Assembly (NCBI RefSeq): GCF_000980815.1
Contig: NZ_CP011311.1
Location: 1,255,815-1,319,814 of the forward strand
Source: Corynebacterium camporealensis
Lineage (GTDB): Bacteria; Actinomycetota; Actinomycetes; Mycobacteriales; Mycobacteriaceae
Direction of reading: 5' to 3'
DNA: 64,000 bases
The notes under the pieces: model-generated
Database searches by the model: none
Told to the model about the DNA's origin: nothing
The model's input: the letters and a program-made list of their open reading frames with translations, nothing else
Part shown: positions 8,861-18,692 of the stretch, piece by piece
How positions within the stretch are numbered: position 1 is the first letter of the stretch
Layout: the number at the start of each line of letters is the position of its first letter
Position numbers and translations under genes: made by a program

Positions 8861-9868
8861 TTATAAACGGTCTTCCCGAGTATAGCGCTCATAGCCACGA
8901 GCACCCCTATCCGCAACGGCGTTAACTAATGATTCCGGCCCCACTACGCGCAGGCGATCGGCCTGGCTTAACGCAAAGCGAATAAACCACTCTTCAGATC
9001 CAATGGGCATTTCCGCAGCTACACAGCCATTGTCGAGGGTTTCTCCCAACTCAATGTTGTAGACGTTAGCCAGCCACATGAATTCTGGGTGAATCTCTAG
9101 TTGCACGCGTTGGCCCTTCCCCAAACCGAAGGGGTCATTGGCATCAAACTGCAGCTGGCGCAGCCGTGGCTGCGCTTTGTCCTCGCGCATTTCCACGTTG
9201 CGCATGCGGTCGATGCGGAAACGGCGGTGATCGGAGACCTCATCGTCCCACGCCACCAGATAGGGCTCGTCTTCCACAATGAAGATGCGGGCTGGATCCA
9301 CCATGCGATGGCTTTCCGCATTACGGGAGGCACTCCAGTAATCGAACTCTACGCGACGGCGTTGTTCCACTGCCTGCGCCAGCAACTTCTGCGTGGCTGA
9401 TTCTTCGTGCTGCCCCGAACCGGCAACACCATTTACGGTGTCGGCCTGCTCGCCTTGGGACAGCGAGTCGTAAATGGCTGCGGTCTTATCGTCCATAATC
9501 GCGCGCAGCTTGGCTGCTGCGGAATGAACGGCGGTGGTATCGATGAGTCCTGGCATGTCCTCGAGTGACTCCAGGGTCAACAGCAGCGCGCCGGCCTCAG
9601 TGGGAGTCAGACGCAAAGCCTGGTTAAGACCTTGGTCGTTGTAGATTTCCACGCCATCGCGGTAGCTAAAAGACAAGTCGATGAGGTCCTCGGTGTTGCG
9701 ACCAACACCAGAACAAAACAGGCGGTTGATACTATCGCGCAGTTCTTCCGGCGTCATGCCCAGGTCGGTCGCTGCTTCCATCGGGCTGGTGCCAGGATGA
9801 TTGCGGAAGTAAGGCAAGAGATTTAGCGAGCGCACCAGCGCGTGCAGCTTGTTGCTACCTTCAGCCAT
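8861..9868 (-). CDS. pafC: WYL-domain transcriptional regulator PafC
   Basis: Partner of PafB. In mycobacteria the PafBC heterodimer activates RecA-independent DNA-damage genes, with WYL domains thought to sense single-stranded DNA. The 335-aa protein has an N-terminal winged-helix-like part (LHALVRSLNLLPYFRNHPG, ELRDSINRLF) and a C-terminal WYL domain (around 175-325: VEFDYWSASRNAES, DPARIFIVEDEPYLVAWD, FRIDRMRNVEM). PafC identity rests on its position second after pafA. It starts 3 nt after pafB, and its AGGAGG site lies inside the end of pafB. Confidence 0.88.
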   Translation of the reverse strand: MAEGSNKLHALVRSLNLLPYFRNHPGTSPMEAATDLGMTPEELRDSINRLFCSGVGRNTEDLIDLSFSYRDGVEIYNDQGLNQALRLTPTEAGALLLTLESLEDMPGLIDTTAVHSAAAKLRAIMDDKTAAIYDSLSQGEQADTVNGVAGSGQHEESATQKLLAQAVEQRRRVEFDYWSASRNAESHRMVDPARIFIVEDEPYLVAWDDEVSDHRRFRIDRMRNVEMREDKAQPRLRQLQFDANDPFGLGKGQRVQLEIHPEFMWLANVYNIELGETLDNGCVAAEMPIGSEEWFIRFALSQADRLRVVGPESLVNAVADRGARGYERYTREDRL

Positions 9869-9871
9869 GGC

Positions 9872-10825
9872 TTAAGACCTCCTCATTGAACGCTGGAGCA
9901 GGGCCGCGATGTCGTCGCGCAAGTCGGCAGGTTCTAACAGTTCGACCTCCGGTGCATAACCGGCAACGGTGCGGACCAACCAGTCCCGATCGACCTGGTG
10001 TAATTCCACATTGCCTTCTGCGTTTACTGTGCCTACTTCGCGTAGCTCCCACGCGCTGTGTTCAGGAATACGCACGACAGCATCCACGCGTTCGCCGCGC
10101 TCTAAAGTCTGTTCCACCAAGGTATTCAGGGGCGCGGTGGACTCTAAGAACTCCGCCTCCGAGCGAGACCGATTGACCTGGCTGACATTGCGCATGCGGA
10201 AAGAACGCGGTGCTTTTCTATCGATGTCGTAACCGACCAAATACACCCTTGAGTTGTGGTTGACCAGGCCCCAGGGATCCATCGTGCGGCGCTGTGGATC
10301 GCTGCCCGGTGCTGGCCGGTAATCAAAGCGGATACGTAGGCGATTGCGCACCGCTGTCAGAATAGCCGTAGCCGTGCGCGGTTCCAGCTGCGTTAAGTCA
10401 TTAATCGCTGTATAGGCCGGAGCACCAGCCAAGTCGCGGGAGGCGCCACCCGCGGCAATCTTGGTCCACCCGGACAACGAGTACTCACTCAACCCTCCCG
10501 GGGTACCAATGCCACCGGCAACGCCTAAGACCATGGCTTCTTCCGGGGTGAAGTCCACCTCGGGTAGTTGGTATTGCTCCGGGTCGAGGCGGAAAACTGA
10601 GCCGTTCTCATCAGAGCGTTGCGCAATCGGCACACCGGCACGCTGCAGTGTGGCGACATCGCGGTGAATCTGCTTCAGAAAAGCTTCATCACTGCGGTTT
10701 TGATAACCCTCCACGTGGGTGCGAATCCACGCGGCGCTGCGATCGGGACTGCCCGGGCCATGGGCTGCGCCCTGCAAGGCGAAGGCTAGGTTCGTCAGCC
10801 TCTCAATCGCGGCATCAGCGGCCAT
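9872..10825 (-). CDS. pafB: WYL-domain transcriptional regulator PafB
   Basis: First subunit of the PafBC DNA-damage regulator, 317 aa. The N-terminus is a winged-helix domain (AIERLTNLAFALQG, FLKQIHRDVATLQRAGVPI) and the C-terminal half is a WYL domain (IRFDYRPAPGSDPQRRTMDPWGL, SRVYLVGYDIDRKAPRSFRMRN). It lies 59 nt after pafA and runs directly into pafC. A TATAAT hexamer just after the pafA stop could give pafBC its own promoter, which would separate regulator expression from the pupylation genes. Confidence 0.88.
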   Translation of the reverse strand: MAADAAIERLTNLAFALQGAAHGPGSPDRSAAWIRTHVEGYQNRSDEAFLKQIHRDVATLQRAGVPIAQRSDENGSVFRLDPEQYQLPEVDFTPEEAMVLGVAGGIGTPGGLSEYSLSGWTKIAAGGASRDLAGAPAYTAINDLTQLEPRTATAILTAVRNRLRIRFDYRPAPGSDPQRRTMDPWGLVNHNSRVYLVGYDIDRKAPRSFRMRNVSQVNRSRSEAEFLESTAPLNTLVEQTLERGERVDAVVRIPEHSAWELREVGTVNAEGNVELHQVDRDWLVRTVAGYAPEVELLEPADLRDDIAALLQRSMRRS

Positions 10826-10869
10826 GCGTGCTCCTTTACTGGGCCATCGATATACAGATACTCAGCAAA

Positions 10870-10875
10870 ATTATA
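10870..10875 (-). promoter_or_regulatory. Possible internal -10 for pafBC
   Basis: On the minus strand a perfect TATAAT lies 45 nt before the pafB start, immediately after the pafA stop. I see no clear -35 hexamer at the right distance. Confidence 0.35.
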
Positions 10876-10884
10876 GATGCTGAC

Positions 10885-12318
10885 CTATCCCTGTGGGCGA
10901 TGCTCGTGCATGTAGTCGAGCAATTCTTGGCAACGCTCATCAGAGGTAGCAAACGGATCACCAAACTCCGCAGAATGCGGGTCCGGACGGTTGACCTTCA
11001 TGCGCGTCCAGTCGACGGTGACATTGGCACCAAGCTCGCGTGCAGTGCGCAAAAACTCACCACGCATCGCTGCACGAGTCGTCGCTGGTGGGGTGTGCAT
11101 AGCAGCGGCAATCTGCTCATCATCAATCCAGCGGGCGATCATGCTCTTGCTAAGCAAGACATCGTAAAGCCCGCGCCCTGGTCGGATGTCGTGGTAGGCC
11201 AAGTCGAGCTGCGCCAGCTTCGGGTGACCCCAGTCCCCGCCCAGGCGATCGCGGTAGCGCTCAAAGAGGCTGCGCTTAATCACCCAGTCGATTTCGCGGT
11301 CGATGCCGGAGAAATCCTGCTTAGCGATGCCGTCGAGGGTACGCGCCCACAAGTCCAGCACGCGCTCCATTTCCGCATTGGAGGTGCCCGTACCGTCTTC
11401 TTCGCGCTGCTCCAGCCACTGAGCTGCGGCCTCATAGATTCGGCGTTGAACTTCCAGCGCTGTCATGGAACCGCCCTCTGTCAGGGGAAGTTCAGTTTGA
11501 CCGGTGATATCGCGGGCGATGTTGCGGATTTCCTTAATCGGGTCAACGATGTCGATCTCCGGCATCGGGAAACCAGCTTCCAGCATCTCCAGGACCAGCT
11601 GGGTGGAACCGACCTTGAGCGCAAAGGTGGGCTCAGCCATATTCGAATCGCCAACGATGACGTGCATGCGGCGGAAGCGCTTGGAATCACCGTGCGGTTC
11701 GTCGCGGGTGTTGATGATCGGCCGTGAACGGGTGGTTGCCGAGGACACGCCTTCCCACACCTGGTCAGCGCGTTGGGAAAGCACGAACTGTGCGGGCTTA
11801 TCGCCCTTGGCCGGGGCAATCATGCCGGCACCGCAGATAAGCTGCCGGGTAATCAAGAAAGGCAGCAGCGCCTTGCCCAAGTCTTTGAGCACCATGTGCC
11901 GGCTAATGAGGTAATTCTCGTGGCAACCATAGGAGTTGCCAACGGAGTCCACGTTGTTTTTAAACAGGTAGACTGCCTGAGCTTTGCCCTGTTCGCGCAG
12001 GGTTTCTTCGGCCTGTTGGCCGAGCTTATCGACGATCACATCGCCTGCCCGCTCATAAGCCAACAGCTGGCTTAAGCTATCGCATTCTGCAGTAGCAATT
12101 TCCGGGTGGGAGCCAACATCGAGGTACAGACGCGAAGCGTTTTCGCTAAAAATGTTCGACGACGAGTACTCCTCCACGATGGGACGAAAGAGAACGCGTG
12201 CGACCTCATCGGGGCTCAGTGCGCGTTCGGCAGGCAAGCCCGTGGAGCTGAGACCGTATTCGGTCTCAATACCCATGATGCGGCGGGTAAAGACAGGCTG
12301 CGACTCAGTGGAGATCAC
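10885..12318 (-). CDS. pafA: Pup--protein ligase PafA
   Basis: Joins the C-terminal glutamate of Pup to lysines of target proteins, using ATP; a carboxylate-amine ligase-type enzyme of 477 aa. The family start block MGIETEYG (around 15-22) holds the metal/ATP-binding glutamates, and [19 protein letters not shown] and [17 protein letters not shown] are also typical. The start is a GTG overlapping the pup stop in GTGA, a 4-nt translational coupling. In M. tuberculosis prcB and prcA lie between pup and pafA; here there is nothing between them. Confidence 0.95.
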   Translation of the reverse strand: MISTESQPVFTRRIMGIETEYGLSSTGLPAERALSPDEVARVLFRPIVEEYSSSNIFSENASRLYLDVGSHPEIATAECDSLSQLLAYERAGDVIVDKLGQQAEETLREQGKAQAVYLFKNNVDSVGNSYGCHENYLISRHMVLKDLGKALLPFLITRQLICGAGMIAPAKGDKPAQFVLSQRADQVWEGVSSATTRSRPIINTRDEPHGDSKRFRRMHVIVGDSNMAEPTFALKVGSTQLVLEMLEAGFPMPEIDIVDPIKEIRNIARDITGQTELPLTEGGSMTALEVQRRIYEAAAQWLEQREEDGTGTSNAEMERVLDLWARTLDGIAKQDFSGIDREIDWVIKRSLFERYRDRLGGDWGHPKLAQLDLAYHDIRPGRGLYDVLLSKSMIARWIDDEQIAAAMHTPPATTRAAMRGEFLRTARELGANVTVDWTRMKVNRPDPHSAEFGDPFATSDERCQELLDYMHEHRPQG

Positions 12319-12506
12319 TGTCCGCCCTTCTGCACGTAGGAGCGCACGAACTCTTCGGCGTTACTTTCTAGCAGGCCGTCGATTTCATCGAGCAGGTCGT
12401 CGGTACCAGCAGAGTTGATGCTGACCTGGCCAGCGGCAAACTCGCCAGTGTCCTCGCCGGAGTTATCTCCGTTGCCTCCGCTGACTTGGTTTTGCTTCGC
12501 AGACAT
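12315..12506 (-). CDS. pup: Prokaryotic ubiquitin-like protein Pup
   Basis: Protein modifier, 63 aa. It is acidic and largely disordered at the N-terminus, with a helix-forming C-terminal half ([19 protein letters not shown]) and the ending YVQKGGQ. A terminal Gln means that Dop must first deamidate it to Glu before PafA can attach it. It lies 33 nt after dop and overlaps pafA by 4 nt. Confidence 0.97.
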   Translation of the reverse strand: MSAKQNQVSGGNGDNSGEDTGEFAAGQVSINSAGTDDLLDEIDGLLESNAEEFVRSYVQKGGQ

Positions 12507-12539
12507 GAGGTTATCCTTCCTTAAATTAGGATGCTTCGA

Positions 12540-14057
12540 TCAACGATACTCGGGCTGAATACCGAGTTGGGACAGCCGGTCAAGCAAGTCCTTGCCATCC
12601 GTTGCTTCCTCCACGGCCTGCCCGACTTTGTCCCGGGTAAAGCCGAGGGTGTCATCGAGGTGGATAGTGGCACTTCCCTGCTCGGTCTTAAACGTCAGCG
12701 ACTGCCAGCTGACCGAGATGAGGTCATCGGCAAAGCGTTCGCTCACGCGACCACGGAAGTACGCGCGGGTATCGACCGGTGGTTGGTCGGCTGCGCGTTC
12801 GATGTCTGCGGCATCGACAAGCGTGCGCATCCGGCCCTTGCGGACTAGGGCGTGATACAGCGACTTATTCGGATCGATGTCGGTGTACTGCAGGTCAATC
12901 AGAGCCAGCTTTGGATCATCTTCAGCCACACCGCGGCTGGTATAAGCCTTGTACAGCTGATACTTCGCAGCCCAATCCAGCAAGTGTGCGGCTGCCAAGG
13001 GACCATCGGCAAGCGCTGCGGTGACCTCATCCCAGACCTTAAGGACCTTTTCCTCCTCGGCGGTCTTGGCGGTCACGCGCTGGCGATACTCGGCAAGCAA
13101 TTCCAGAGCGGTGAGCTTGCGGCCATCGCGCAGCGTGAGCTGGTGGGTTAGTTCCAGGTCGTAGCTGACCTTGGCGACTTCCGCGACGGCATCGTCGAGC
13201 TTGAGGTCGCTGAAATCCACGCCATCCTCGATGGCATCCAAGACCAGCGAGGTAACACCCAGTTTGAGCAGGTTGGAGACCTGCGACATGTTGGCGTCGC
13301 CAATGATGACGTGCAGGCGTCCGTAGTCTTCGGCCGGCGCGTGCGGTTCGTCGCGGGTGTTAATGATGCCGCGGTTCAGGGTGGTCTCCAGCGAGATTTC
13401 CTGCTCGATGTAGTCGGCGCGCTGGGAAATCTGGAAGCCCGGTTCGGAACCGTCTGCTCCCCTGCCCACGCGACCGGCACCGATAAGCACCTGGCGGGCG
13501 ACGAAGAAAGGAATCAGGCCAGCTGCGATGTCGTCGAAGTTGGTCTCGCGACTGTACTGATAGTTCTCATGGGAACCGTAGGACGCGCCCTTGCCGTCGA
13601 CGTTGTTTTTGTAGATCTTCAGCGGCGGGCAAGGCTCGTGGTTGGCCAGTACGGAGGTGTCCTGCTCGGTGAGCTGAGCAACCGCATCAACGGCGCGTTT
13701 GAGAATGATGTCACCGGCGGCATCGTAAAGCATGGCGTCCCAGGCGTTGGTGCACTCCGGGCTGGAGTACTCCGGGTGCGCGTGATCGACATAAAAACGT
13801 GCGCCGTTGGCGGTGACCAGATTGGCCACGCCGATGGCGTTCGGGTCCACGACCGGGACGGTTTGGTAGCGCTTCAAGTCGAAGCCGCGGGTATCACGCA
13901 GCGGGTGTTCTTCAGCGAAGTCCCAGCGGGAGCGCGCCCCGGTATGCAGCGCAGCGTAAGCCACCACAGCATGCGTGGAGGTCACAATCGGTGAGGCCGC
14001 CGGATAAGTCGGCGTGGCAATGCCGTATTCGGTCTCAGTTCCTAGGACGCGTGCCAT
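12540..14057 (-). CDS. dop: Pup deamidase/depupylase Dop
   Basis: Deamidates the C-terminal Gln of Pup and removes Pup from conjugates; 505 aa, same fold as PafA. The N-terminal block [16 protein letters not shown] carries the nucleotide-binding glutamates, followed by a loop with [13 protein letters not shown] that is typical of Dop and absent from Paf[21 protein letters not shown] is the conserved core. The start codon lies inside the 3' end of the ARC ATPase gene (16-nt overlap), so the two genes are tightly linked. Confidence 0.95.
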   Translation of the reverse strand: MARVLGTETEYGIATPTYPAASPIVTSTHAVVAYAALHTGARSRWDFAEEHPLRDTRGFDLKRYQTVPVVDPNAIGVANLVTANGARFYVDHAHPEYSSPECTNAWDAMLYDAAGDIILKRAVDAVAQLTEQDTSVLANHEPCPPLKIYKNNVDGKGASYGSHENYQYSRETNFDDIAAGLIPFFVARQVLIGAGRVGRGADGSEPGFQISQRADYIEQEISLETTLNRGIINTRDEPHAPAEDYGRLHVIIGDANMSQVSNLLKLGVTSLVLDAIEDGVDFSDLKLDDAVAEVAKVSYDLELTHQLTLRDGRKLTALELLAEYRQRVTAKTAEEEKVLKVWDEVTAALADGPLAAAHLLDWAAKYQLYKAYTSRGVAEDDPKLALIDLQYTDIDPNKSLYHALVRKGRMRTLVDAADIERAADQPPVDTRAYFRGRVSERFADDLISVSWQSLTFKTEQGSATIHLDDTLGFTRDKVGQAVEEATDGKDLLDRLSQLGIQPEYR

Positions 14058-15583
14058 GTTGTACTCCTATAACCTAAAAGCTCTACTTGCTCCACTGCGG
14101 CTCCTGCCTGGGAGCCTGCGACAATCTTGGTCCATTCCTCCGGATTAGCCGCGGTTGGAATGTGCTCGGATTCTGCTTGTTCAGCCGCAATTGCTTGCTG
14201 TAAGTGGGCAATGCTTATACCTTCACTGGCGCCGTTGAGGGATTCCTTGATTGCCATTTTCTTGGCACGGGCAATGATGTTGGCAATCATCGCACCGGAG
14301 ACAAAGTCCCGGTAGAACAGCGTTTTCGCCTCACCGTTGTTGTAGTGCAGGCGCACAAAGGGCCGCTCGGAATATAGTTCGTCGACGGCCTTGTCGATAA
14401 GATCCTGCAGTTCGCCTGCGTGCGGTACGCTTTCGCCTAGGTGCCGGGCAAAGATTTCGCGTGCGCCCTGCTGGTTCGGGCGGTTGATGCGAATCTTGAT
14501 GTCCAGGCGGCCCGGGCGCATGATTGCCGGGTCGATGAGTTCTTCGCGGTTGGTTGCACCAATAACGATGACGTTGCGCAGGTTCTCCACGCCGTCAAGC
14601 TCAGTAAGCAGCTGCGGAACGACGGTAGTCTCCATATCGGAAGAAATACCGGAACCGCGGGTGCGGAAGATGGATTCCATCTCATCGAAGAAGATGATGA
14701 CCGGGCGATCTGCGCTCTTGGCAGCGAGCTCGCGGGCGCGCTCGAAGATTAAGCGGATGCGGCGCTCGGTTTCACCGACGTACTTATTGAGTAGCTCCGG
14801 GCCTTTGACGTTGATGAAGTAGCTCGGTGCGGCACTATCCATACGCTCGGACAAGGAATTCGCCACGGCCTTCGCAATTAAAGTCTTGCCGCAACCCGGC
14901 GGGCCATAGAGCAGCACACCTTTCGGCGGGGCCAAGTCATAAGATCGATACAGGTCCGGGTGCAAGAAAGGCAGCTCGACTGAGTCGCGGATCTGGGAAA
15001 TCTGGGCGCTTAGACCGCCGATGTCTTCGAAGGTAACGTCCGGGACTTCTTCCAAGGACAGCTGTGCGACTTCTGCCTTGACGACGCGCTCTAGGGCAAT
15101 GCCAGCTTTGGCATCGACCAGTAAGTTATCGCCCGCGCGAACATGCTCACGTACCAGCTGGGACAGCACAACGACCTGCTCTTCGCCGGAGTTATTGGTG
15201 ACCAGACCACGGTCGTCGTCGATGCGCTCTAGCAGCATCATCACGGTGCCGGTGGGTTCGAAATCGCAGCCTTCCACCACGACGAAGCCATCGCCTAAGC
15301 GAACGAGCTGGCCTACCTGGAGGCTGCCCGGTTCTAGCTGGGGTGAGACCTTCAGCCGCATGCGACGGCCATTGGTGTAGACCTCAACGTGTTCCACGCC
15401 GTCGGACTTCTCAGCGGCATAGCCTAGGAAGACTCCATAGGTGGAGGCGGGTTCGGCAAGTTGCTTTACTTCGGCGAAAAGTTGCTGCAGCTTGTCGCGG
15501 GATTCCTGCAAAAGCGCGGCCAACTTAGTGTTGCGCTCGGCAAGCTGCGTGACTTGTCGCCGCAGTTGCGTGACGTCGTTCAT
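14042..15583 (-). CDS. arc: ARC/Mpa AAA+ ATPase of the pupylation system
   Basis: Hexameric unfoldase that recognises Pup conjugates, 513 aa. It has an N-terminal coiled coil (~1-45), OB-type domains (~50-170), and an AAA+ module with Walker A GPPGCGKT (227-234), Walker B IIFFDE ending at 301, and an Arg-rich second region ([19 protein letters not shown]). The C-terminus reads [14 protein letters not shown] and lacks the GQYL tail that docks Mpa onto the 20S proteasome, which fits the absence of prcBA here. In C. glutamicum the ARC homologue acts without a proteasome, for example in releasing iron from pupylated ferritin. Confidence 0.93.
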   Translation of the reverse strand: MNDVTQLRRQVTQLAERNTKLAALLQESRDKLQQLFAEVKQLAEPASTYGVFLGYAAEKSDGVEHVEVYTNGRRMRLKVSPQLEPGSLQVGQLVRLGDGFVVVEGCDFEPTGTVMMLLERIDDDRGLVTNNSGEEQVVVLSQLVREHVRAGDNLLVDAKAGIALERVVKAEVAQLSLEEVPDVTFEDIGGLSAQISQIRDSVELPFLHPDLYRSYDLAPPKGVLLYGPPGCGKTLIAKAVANSLSERMDSAAPSYFINVKGPELLNKYVGETERRIRLIFERARELAAKSADRPVIIFFDEMESIFRTRGSGISSDMETTVVPQLLTELDGVENLRNVIVIGATNREELIDPAIMRPGRLDIKIRINRPNQQGAREIFARHLGESVPHAGELQDLIDKAVDELYSERPFVRLHYNNGEAKTLFYRDFVSGAMIANIIARAKKMAIKESLNGASEGISIAHLQQAIAAEQAESEHIPTAANPEEWTKIVAGSQAGAAVEQVELLGYRSTTWHAS

Positions 15584-15634
15584 ATCTCCACCCTAGCGCG
15601 CATAAGCTGCGCGCCGGGTAACTGGGTATAAGCC

Positions 15635-16471
15635 CTACTTGCGTGCGCGACGCTGCGGGCGCGGCGGAGTAACCCCGTCAGCCAAGCGACGCGTCCAGAT
15701 CAAAAATGCGGTGTGCGCATTCATGCGGTGTTCCGGACGAGTAGCCAGGCCCTCAACCTTCCAGTCACGGACCAACGACTCCCAAGCGCGCGGCTCGGTA
15801 AAGCACTTGAGCTCACGAATTCCTTCCATGACCTTCATCAGCTGCGGCACGGTGGCCACATAGGTCATGAATACTCCACCTGGGATCAGCAGGTCACGGA
15901 CCTTCTCCAGGTGCTCCCAGGGCGAGAGCATATCCAGAATGACGCGGTCGACCGGACCGTCTAGGTCTTCGATGTCGACATCGGCCAGGTCACCCAGACG
16001 CGGCTCCCACCACTCCGGCTGCTGACCGAAGTACTCCTTGACGTTATCCACGGCATACTCGAGGTGATCATCGCGTACTTCGTAGGAAAAGACCTTGCCT
16101 TCTGGGCCTACGGCACGCAGCAGGGACATCGACAGCGCACCGGAGCCTGCGCCGGCTTCCAGTACGCGTGCGCCCATGAAGATATCGCCCTCGACCAGAA
16201 TCTGGGCAGAATCCTTCGGGTAAATCACTGCTGCACCACGTGGCATGGACAGCACGTGGTCCACCATCAAGTGGCGGAAGAGCAGAAAGTCCGAGCCCAG
16301 AGTCGAACGGATAACTGAGCCTTCATCTAAGCCGACGACATCATCGTGGTAGATGATGCCTTTGTGGGAGTGGAACTTCCCGCCTTCTTCCAGCACGATC
16401 GTGTAGTGGCGACGCTTGGCATCCGTTAACTGGACGCGGTCACCGAGCTGAAACGGACCGGAATAAGGCAT
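15635..16471 (-). CDS. trmI: tRNA (adenine-58-N1)-methyltransferase TrmI
   Basis: Methylates A58 in the T-loop of tRNAs, using S-adenosylmethionine. The 278-aa protein has an N-terminal beta domain (~1-65), then a Rossmann methyltransferase fold with the SAM motif LEAGAGSGALS near residue 105 and the acidic loop EVRDDH. VILDMLSPWE and GGVFMTYVATVPQ are typical motifs IV and V. The ATG follows an AAAGGAG site. It sits 33 nt after the M18 peptidase gene and 51 nt before arc; trmI also neighbours the pupylation genes in other actinobacteria. Confidence 0.92.
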   Translation of the reverse strand: MPYSGPFQLGDRVQLTDAKRRHYTIVLEEGGKFHSHKGIIYHDDVVGLDEGSVIRSTLGSDFLLFRHLMVDHVLSMPRGAAVIYPKDSAQILVEGDIFMGARVLEAGAGSGALSMSLLRAVGPEGKVFSYEVRDDHLEYAVDNVKEYFGQQPEWWEPRLGDLADVDIEDLDGPVDRVILDMLSPWEHLEKVRDLLIPGGVFMTYVATVPQLMKVMEGIRELKCFTEPRAWESLVRDWKVEGLATRPEHRMNAHTAFLIWTRRLADGVTPPRPQRRARK

Positions 16472-16504
16472 AAGGCAGTGCTCCTTTACGAAGGCGAGTA
16501 TCGA

Positions 16505-17758
16505 CTAACCCTTCAAGTATGCCTCAATGGCATCGGCAAGCCATAGCTGATCGCGCTCGCCCACCATCTCGCGGGCAGAGTGCATCGACAGCATCGGCAC
16601 GCCCACATCGACAGTGTCAATACCCAAGCGGGTGGCGGTAATCGGACCAATGGTGGAGCCACAGGGCACCACGTTCTTACCGACGAAGCGCTGCACCGGC
16701 ACACCGGCACGATTACACGCGTTTTCCCACAGCGCCACAGTCTGTGCGTTGGAGGCATAGCGCTGGTTGCCGTTGATCTTGGTCACCGGACCCTTACCAA
16801 TAATCGGATGGTGATGCGGGTCGTGCTTCTCGGCGTAGTTAGGGTGCACAGAGTGCGCAGCATCTGCCGATACGCAGGAAGAACGGGCAAACATTTGGTG
16901 TCGCTGCTCCTCATTGGCACCAAGTGCCCGACCAGTTCGAGTAAGCACATCGACCAGGATCGGACCGCCGGCACCGAAACGCGACGACGAGCCCACTTCC
17001 TCGTGGTCGAAAGCAGCCATAACCAGTACGTCGTTGCCCTGATAATCCTCAGCGGCCTTTTCCAAAGCCACTAGGCTGGCATAAACCGACGACAGGTTAT
17101 CCATACGACCTGCGGCGATGAAGCGCTCGCCGCTGCCGAAGACAGCACCACGTGCGGCATCGGCGGTAATCAGGTTAAACGCGGCAATATCGTCCGGGTC
17201 AATACCCAGCTGCTTTCCGATGACACCGAGCACCGACGCATCCGGATCGCCCACGCTGAGTACCGGCTGCATGTGCTGCTGACGATCCGGCTTGAACTCA
17301 TCCTGGCGGTACAGGTGAATGGCCAGCGACGGCAGGCGCAACAGCGGACCAGTATTAACCAGGTGCTGAGTGCCGTCCTTGGTCACGACCTGACCTGCAA
17401 CGGCAAGCTCACGGTCAAACCAGGTGTGCAGCAGCGCACCGCCGTAGATCTCCACGCCGACTTGCTGCCACCCAGCGCTATCGAAATCCGGCGACGGCTT
17501 GACGGCCAGACCTGGCGAGTCGGTATGGGAACCGATGATGCGGAAACCAGAGTTTTCATCCGCACCTTCTGGCACGAACCACGCCATGACCGCACCCACG
17601 CGAATCATCACGTGACCACCCGGGGTGGCATCCCACTCAGTGGTTTCGTCCTGCCGCGTAAAGCCTGCCTTCTCCAAACGTGCAGCAACGTTTTCTGCTG
17701 CGTGATAAGATGACGGGCTCGCGGCAATGAAATCCAGGAAATCTTCAGTAGTGCTCAT
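16505..17758 (-). CDS. pepC: M18 family aspartyl aminopeptidase
   Basis: Zinc aminopeptidase removing N-terminal acidic residues. From ATG 17758 the protein has 417 aa (MSTTEDFLDFIAASPSSYHA). I chose this start because AAGG lies 8 nt upstream and the family begins this way; an in-frame start at 17785 adds nine poorly conserved residues. Visible metal-site motifs are GSHTDSPGL, the AAFDHEEVGSSSRFGAGG block, and CGSTIGPI followed by VDVGVPMLSMHSAREM with its histidine. The gene is divergent from the RecB-like gene; only about 45 nt separate the starts. Confidence 0.92.
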   Translation of the reverse strand: MSTTEDFLDFIAASPSSYHAAENVAARLEKAGFTRQDETTEWDATPGGHVMIRVGAVMAWFVPEGADENSGFRIIGSHTDSPGLAVKPSPDFDSAGWQQVGVEIYGGALLHTWFDRELAVAGQVVTKDGTQHLVNTGPLLRLPSLAIHLYRQDEFKPDRQQHMQPVLSVGDPDASVLGVIGKQLGIDPDDIAAFNLITADAARGAVFGSGERFIAAGRMDNLSSVYASLVALEKAAEDYQGNDVLVMAAFDHEEVGSSSRFGAGGPILVDVLTRTGRALGANEEQRHQMFARSSCVSADAAHSVHPNYAEKHDPHHHPIIGKGPVTKINGNQRYASNAQTVALWENACNRAGVPVQRFVGKNVVPCGSTIGPITATRLGIDTVDVGVPMLSMHSAREMVGERDQLWLADAIEAYLKG

Positions 17759-17789
17759 ACCTACTACCTTGCCATGAAATCCCACGCGA

Positions 17790-17795
17790 TAGGCT
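17790..17795 (+). promoter_or_regulatory. -10 hexamer for leaderless RecB-like mRNA
   Basis: TAGGCT lies 8 nt before the ATG at 17804, so that ATG would be at the 5' end of the transcript. Confidence 0.5.
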
Positions 17796-17803
17796 GGTTA
17801 GCC

Positions 17804-18631
17804 ATGAACTCCCCTGCCGCTCGACCTCTCGCGCTTTCGCCTTCCCGCGCCTCCGACTACCAGCAGTGTCCCCTGCTGTACCGCTTCCGGGCCATCGATA
17901 AGCTGCCTGAGCCCACCACCCTGGCCCAAATCAAGGGAACCCTCGTCCACGCAGTGCTAGAAGAAATGCACAAACTCCCGCGGGAAGAGCGCACCTACGC
18001 TGCGGCAGTCAAAATGATTAAGCCGGAATGGGCCAAGCTCAAAGAAAAAGACAAAGAAGGCGAACTCGACGAGCTCGTACCAGCTGAGGAAGAATACGAC
18101 TTCTTCGTCGCCGCGCGTGAGCTCGTCAAGGGCTATTTCCAAATGGAAAACCCACAGGGTTTCGACTGCAAAGAAACCGAAATGTTCGTCAACACCGTCC
18201 TTCCTAACGGCGTACCAGTCCGCGGTTTTATCGACCGCGTCGATGTCGCACCCACCGGCGAAGTCCGCGTCGTCGACTACAAGACCGGCAAGAAACCCGC
18301 TCCCCGATTTAGCCAGAGCGCGGAGTTCCAGATGCGGTTTTATGCCCTGGTCTACTGGCGCTTGCTCGGCACCATCCCCACCCAGCTGCGCCTGATGTAC
18401 CTCAAGGTCTTCGATTCGATGTTCCTCGCTCCCAACCGGGAAGAACTCGAGTACTTCGAACGCGACTTAGGCGAACTCTGGGCCAAGATTGAAGCCGACG
18501 GGCGCGCTGGGGACTTTCGCCCGAAGACTTCGAAACTGTGTGGCTGGTGCGCTCACCAAGACATCTGTCCTGCATTCGGCGGCACCCCACCGGACTACCC
18601 CGGCTGGCCAGGTTCTGCCGCAGACGCTTAG
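17804..18631 (+). CDS. RecB-like PD-(D/E)XK nuclease with Fe-S cysteines
   Basis: Predicted exonuclease of the RecB/AddB nuclease superfamily without a helicase domain; 275 aa from ATG 17804. The active site is seen in GFIDRVDVAPTGEVRVVDYKTGKK (Asp, then Asp-Xaa-Lys). A cysteine early in the protein (SDYQQCPLLYRF) and three near the end (CGWCAHQDIC) match the 4Fe-4S staple of AddB-type nucleases. The start at 17804 is preferred over 17774 because of the TAGGCT hexamer. Standalone proteins of this type are common in actinobacteria and probably act in DNA repair; the substrate is unknown. Confidence 0.85.
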   Translation: MNSPAARPLALSPSRASDYQQCPLLYRFRAIDKLPEPTTLAQIKGTLVHAVLEEMHKLPREERTYAAAVKMIKPEWAKLKEKDKEGELDELVPAEEEYDFFVAARELVKGYFQMENPQGFDCKETEMFVNTVLPNGVPVRGFIDRVDVAPTGEVRVVDYKTGKKPAPRFSQSAEFQMRFYALVYWRLLGTIPTQLRLMYLKVFDSMFLAPNREELEYFERDLGELWAKIEADGRAGDFRPKTSKLCGWCAHQDICPAFGGTPPDYPGWPGSAADA

Positions 18632-18637
18632 GCGATC

Positions 18638-18683
18638 ACTAAAGGCCGGAACACCTTATGAACTGGGTGTTCCGGCCTTTAGT
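18638..18683. terminator. Perfect 18-bp bidirectional terminator
   Basis: An 18-bp perfect stem (18638-18655 with 18666-18683) and a 10-nt loop lie between the convergent recB-like and fhs genes. It starts ACTAAAGGCCGG and has A and T runs at the two bases, so it can work in both directions. Confidence 0.85.
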
Positions 18684-18692
18684 AGTTCGCTT

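Noticed and set aside
12315..12318. Proteasome genes prcB/prcA between pup and pafA
   Set aside because: The two genes overlap by 4 nt, so nothing lies between them; no beta-type protease fold is encoded elsewhere in the window.
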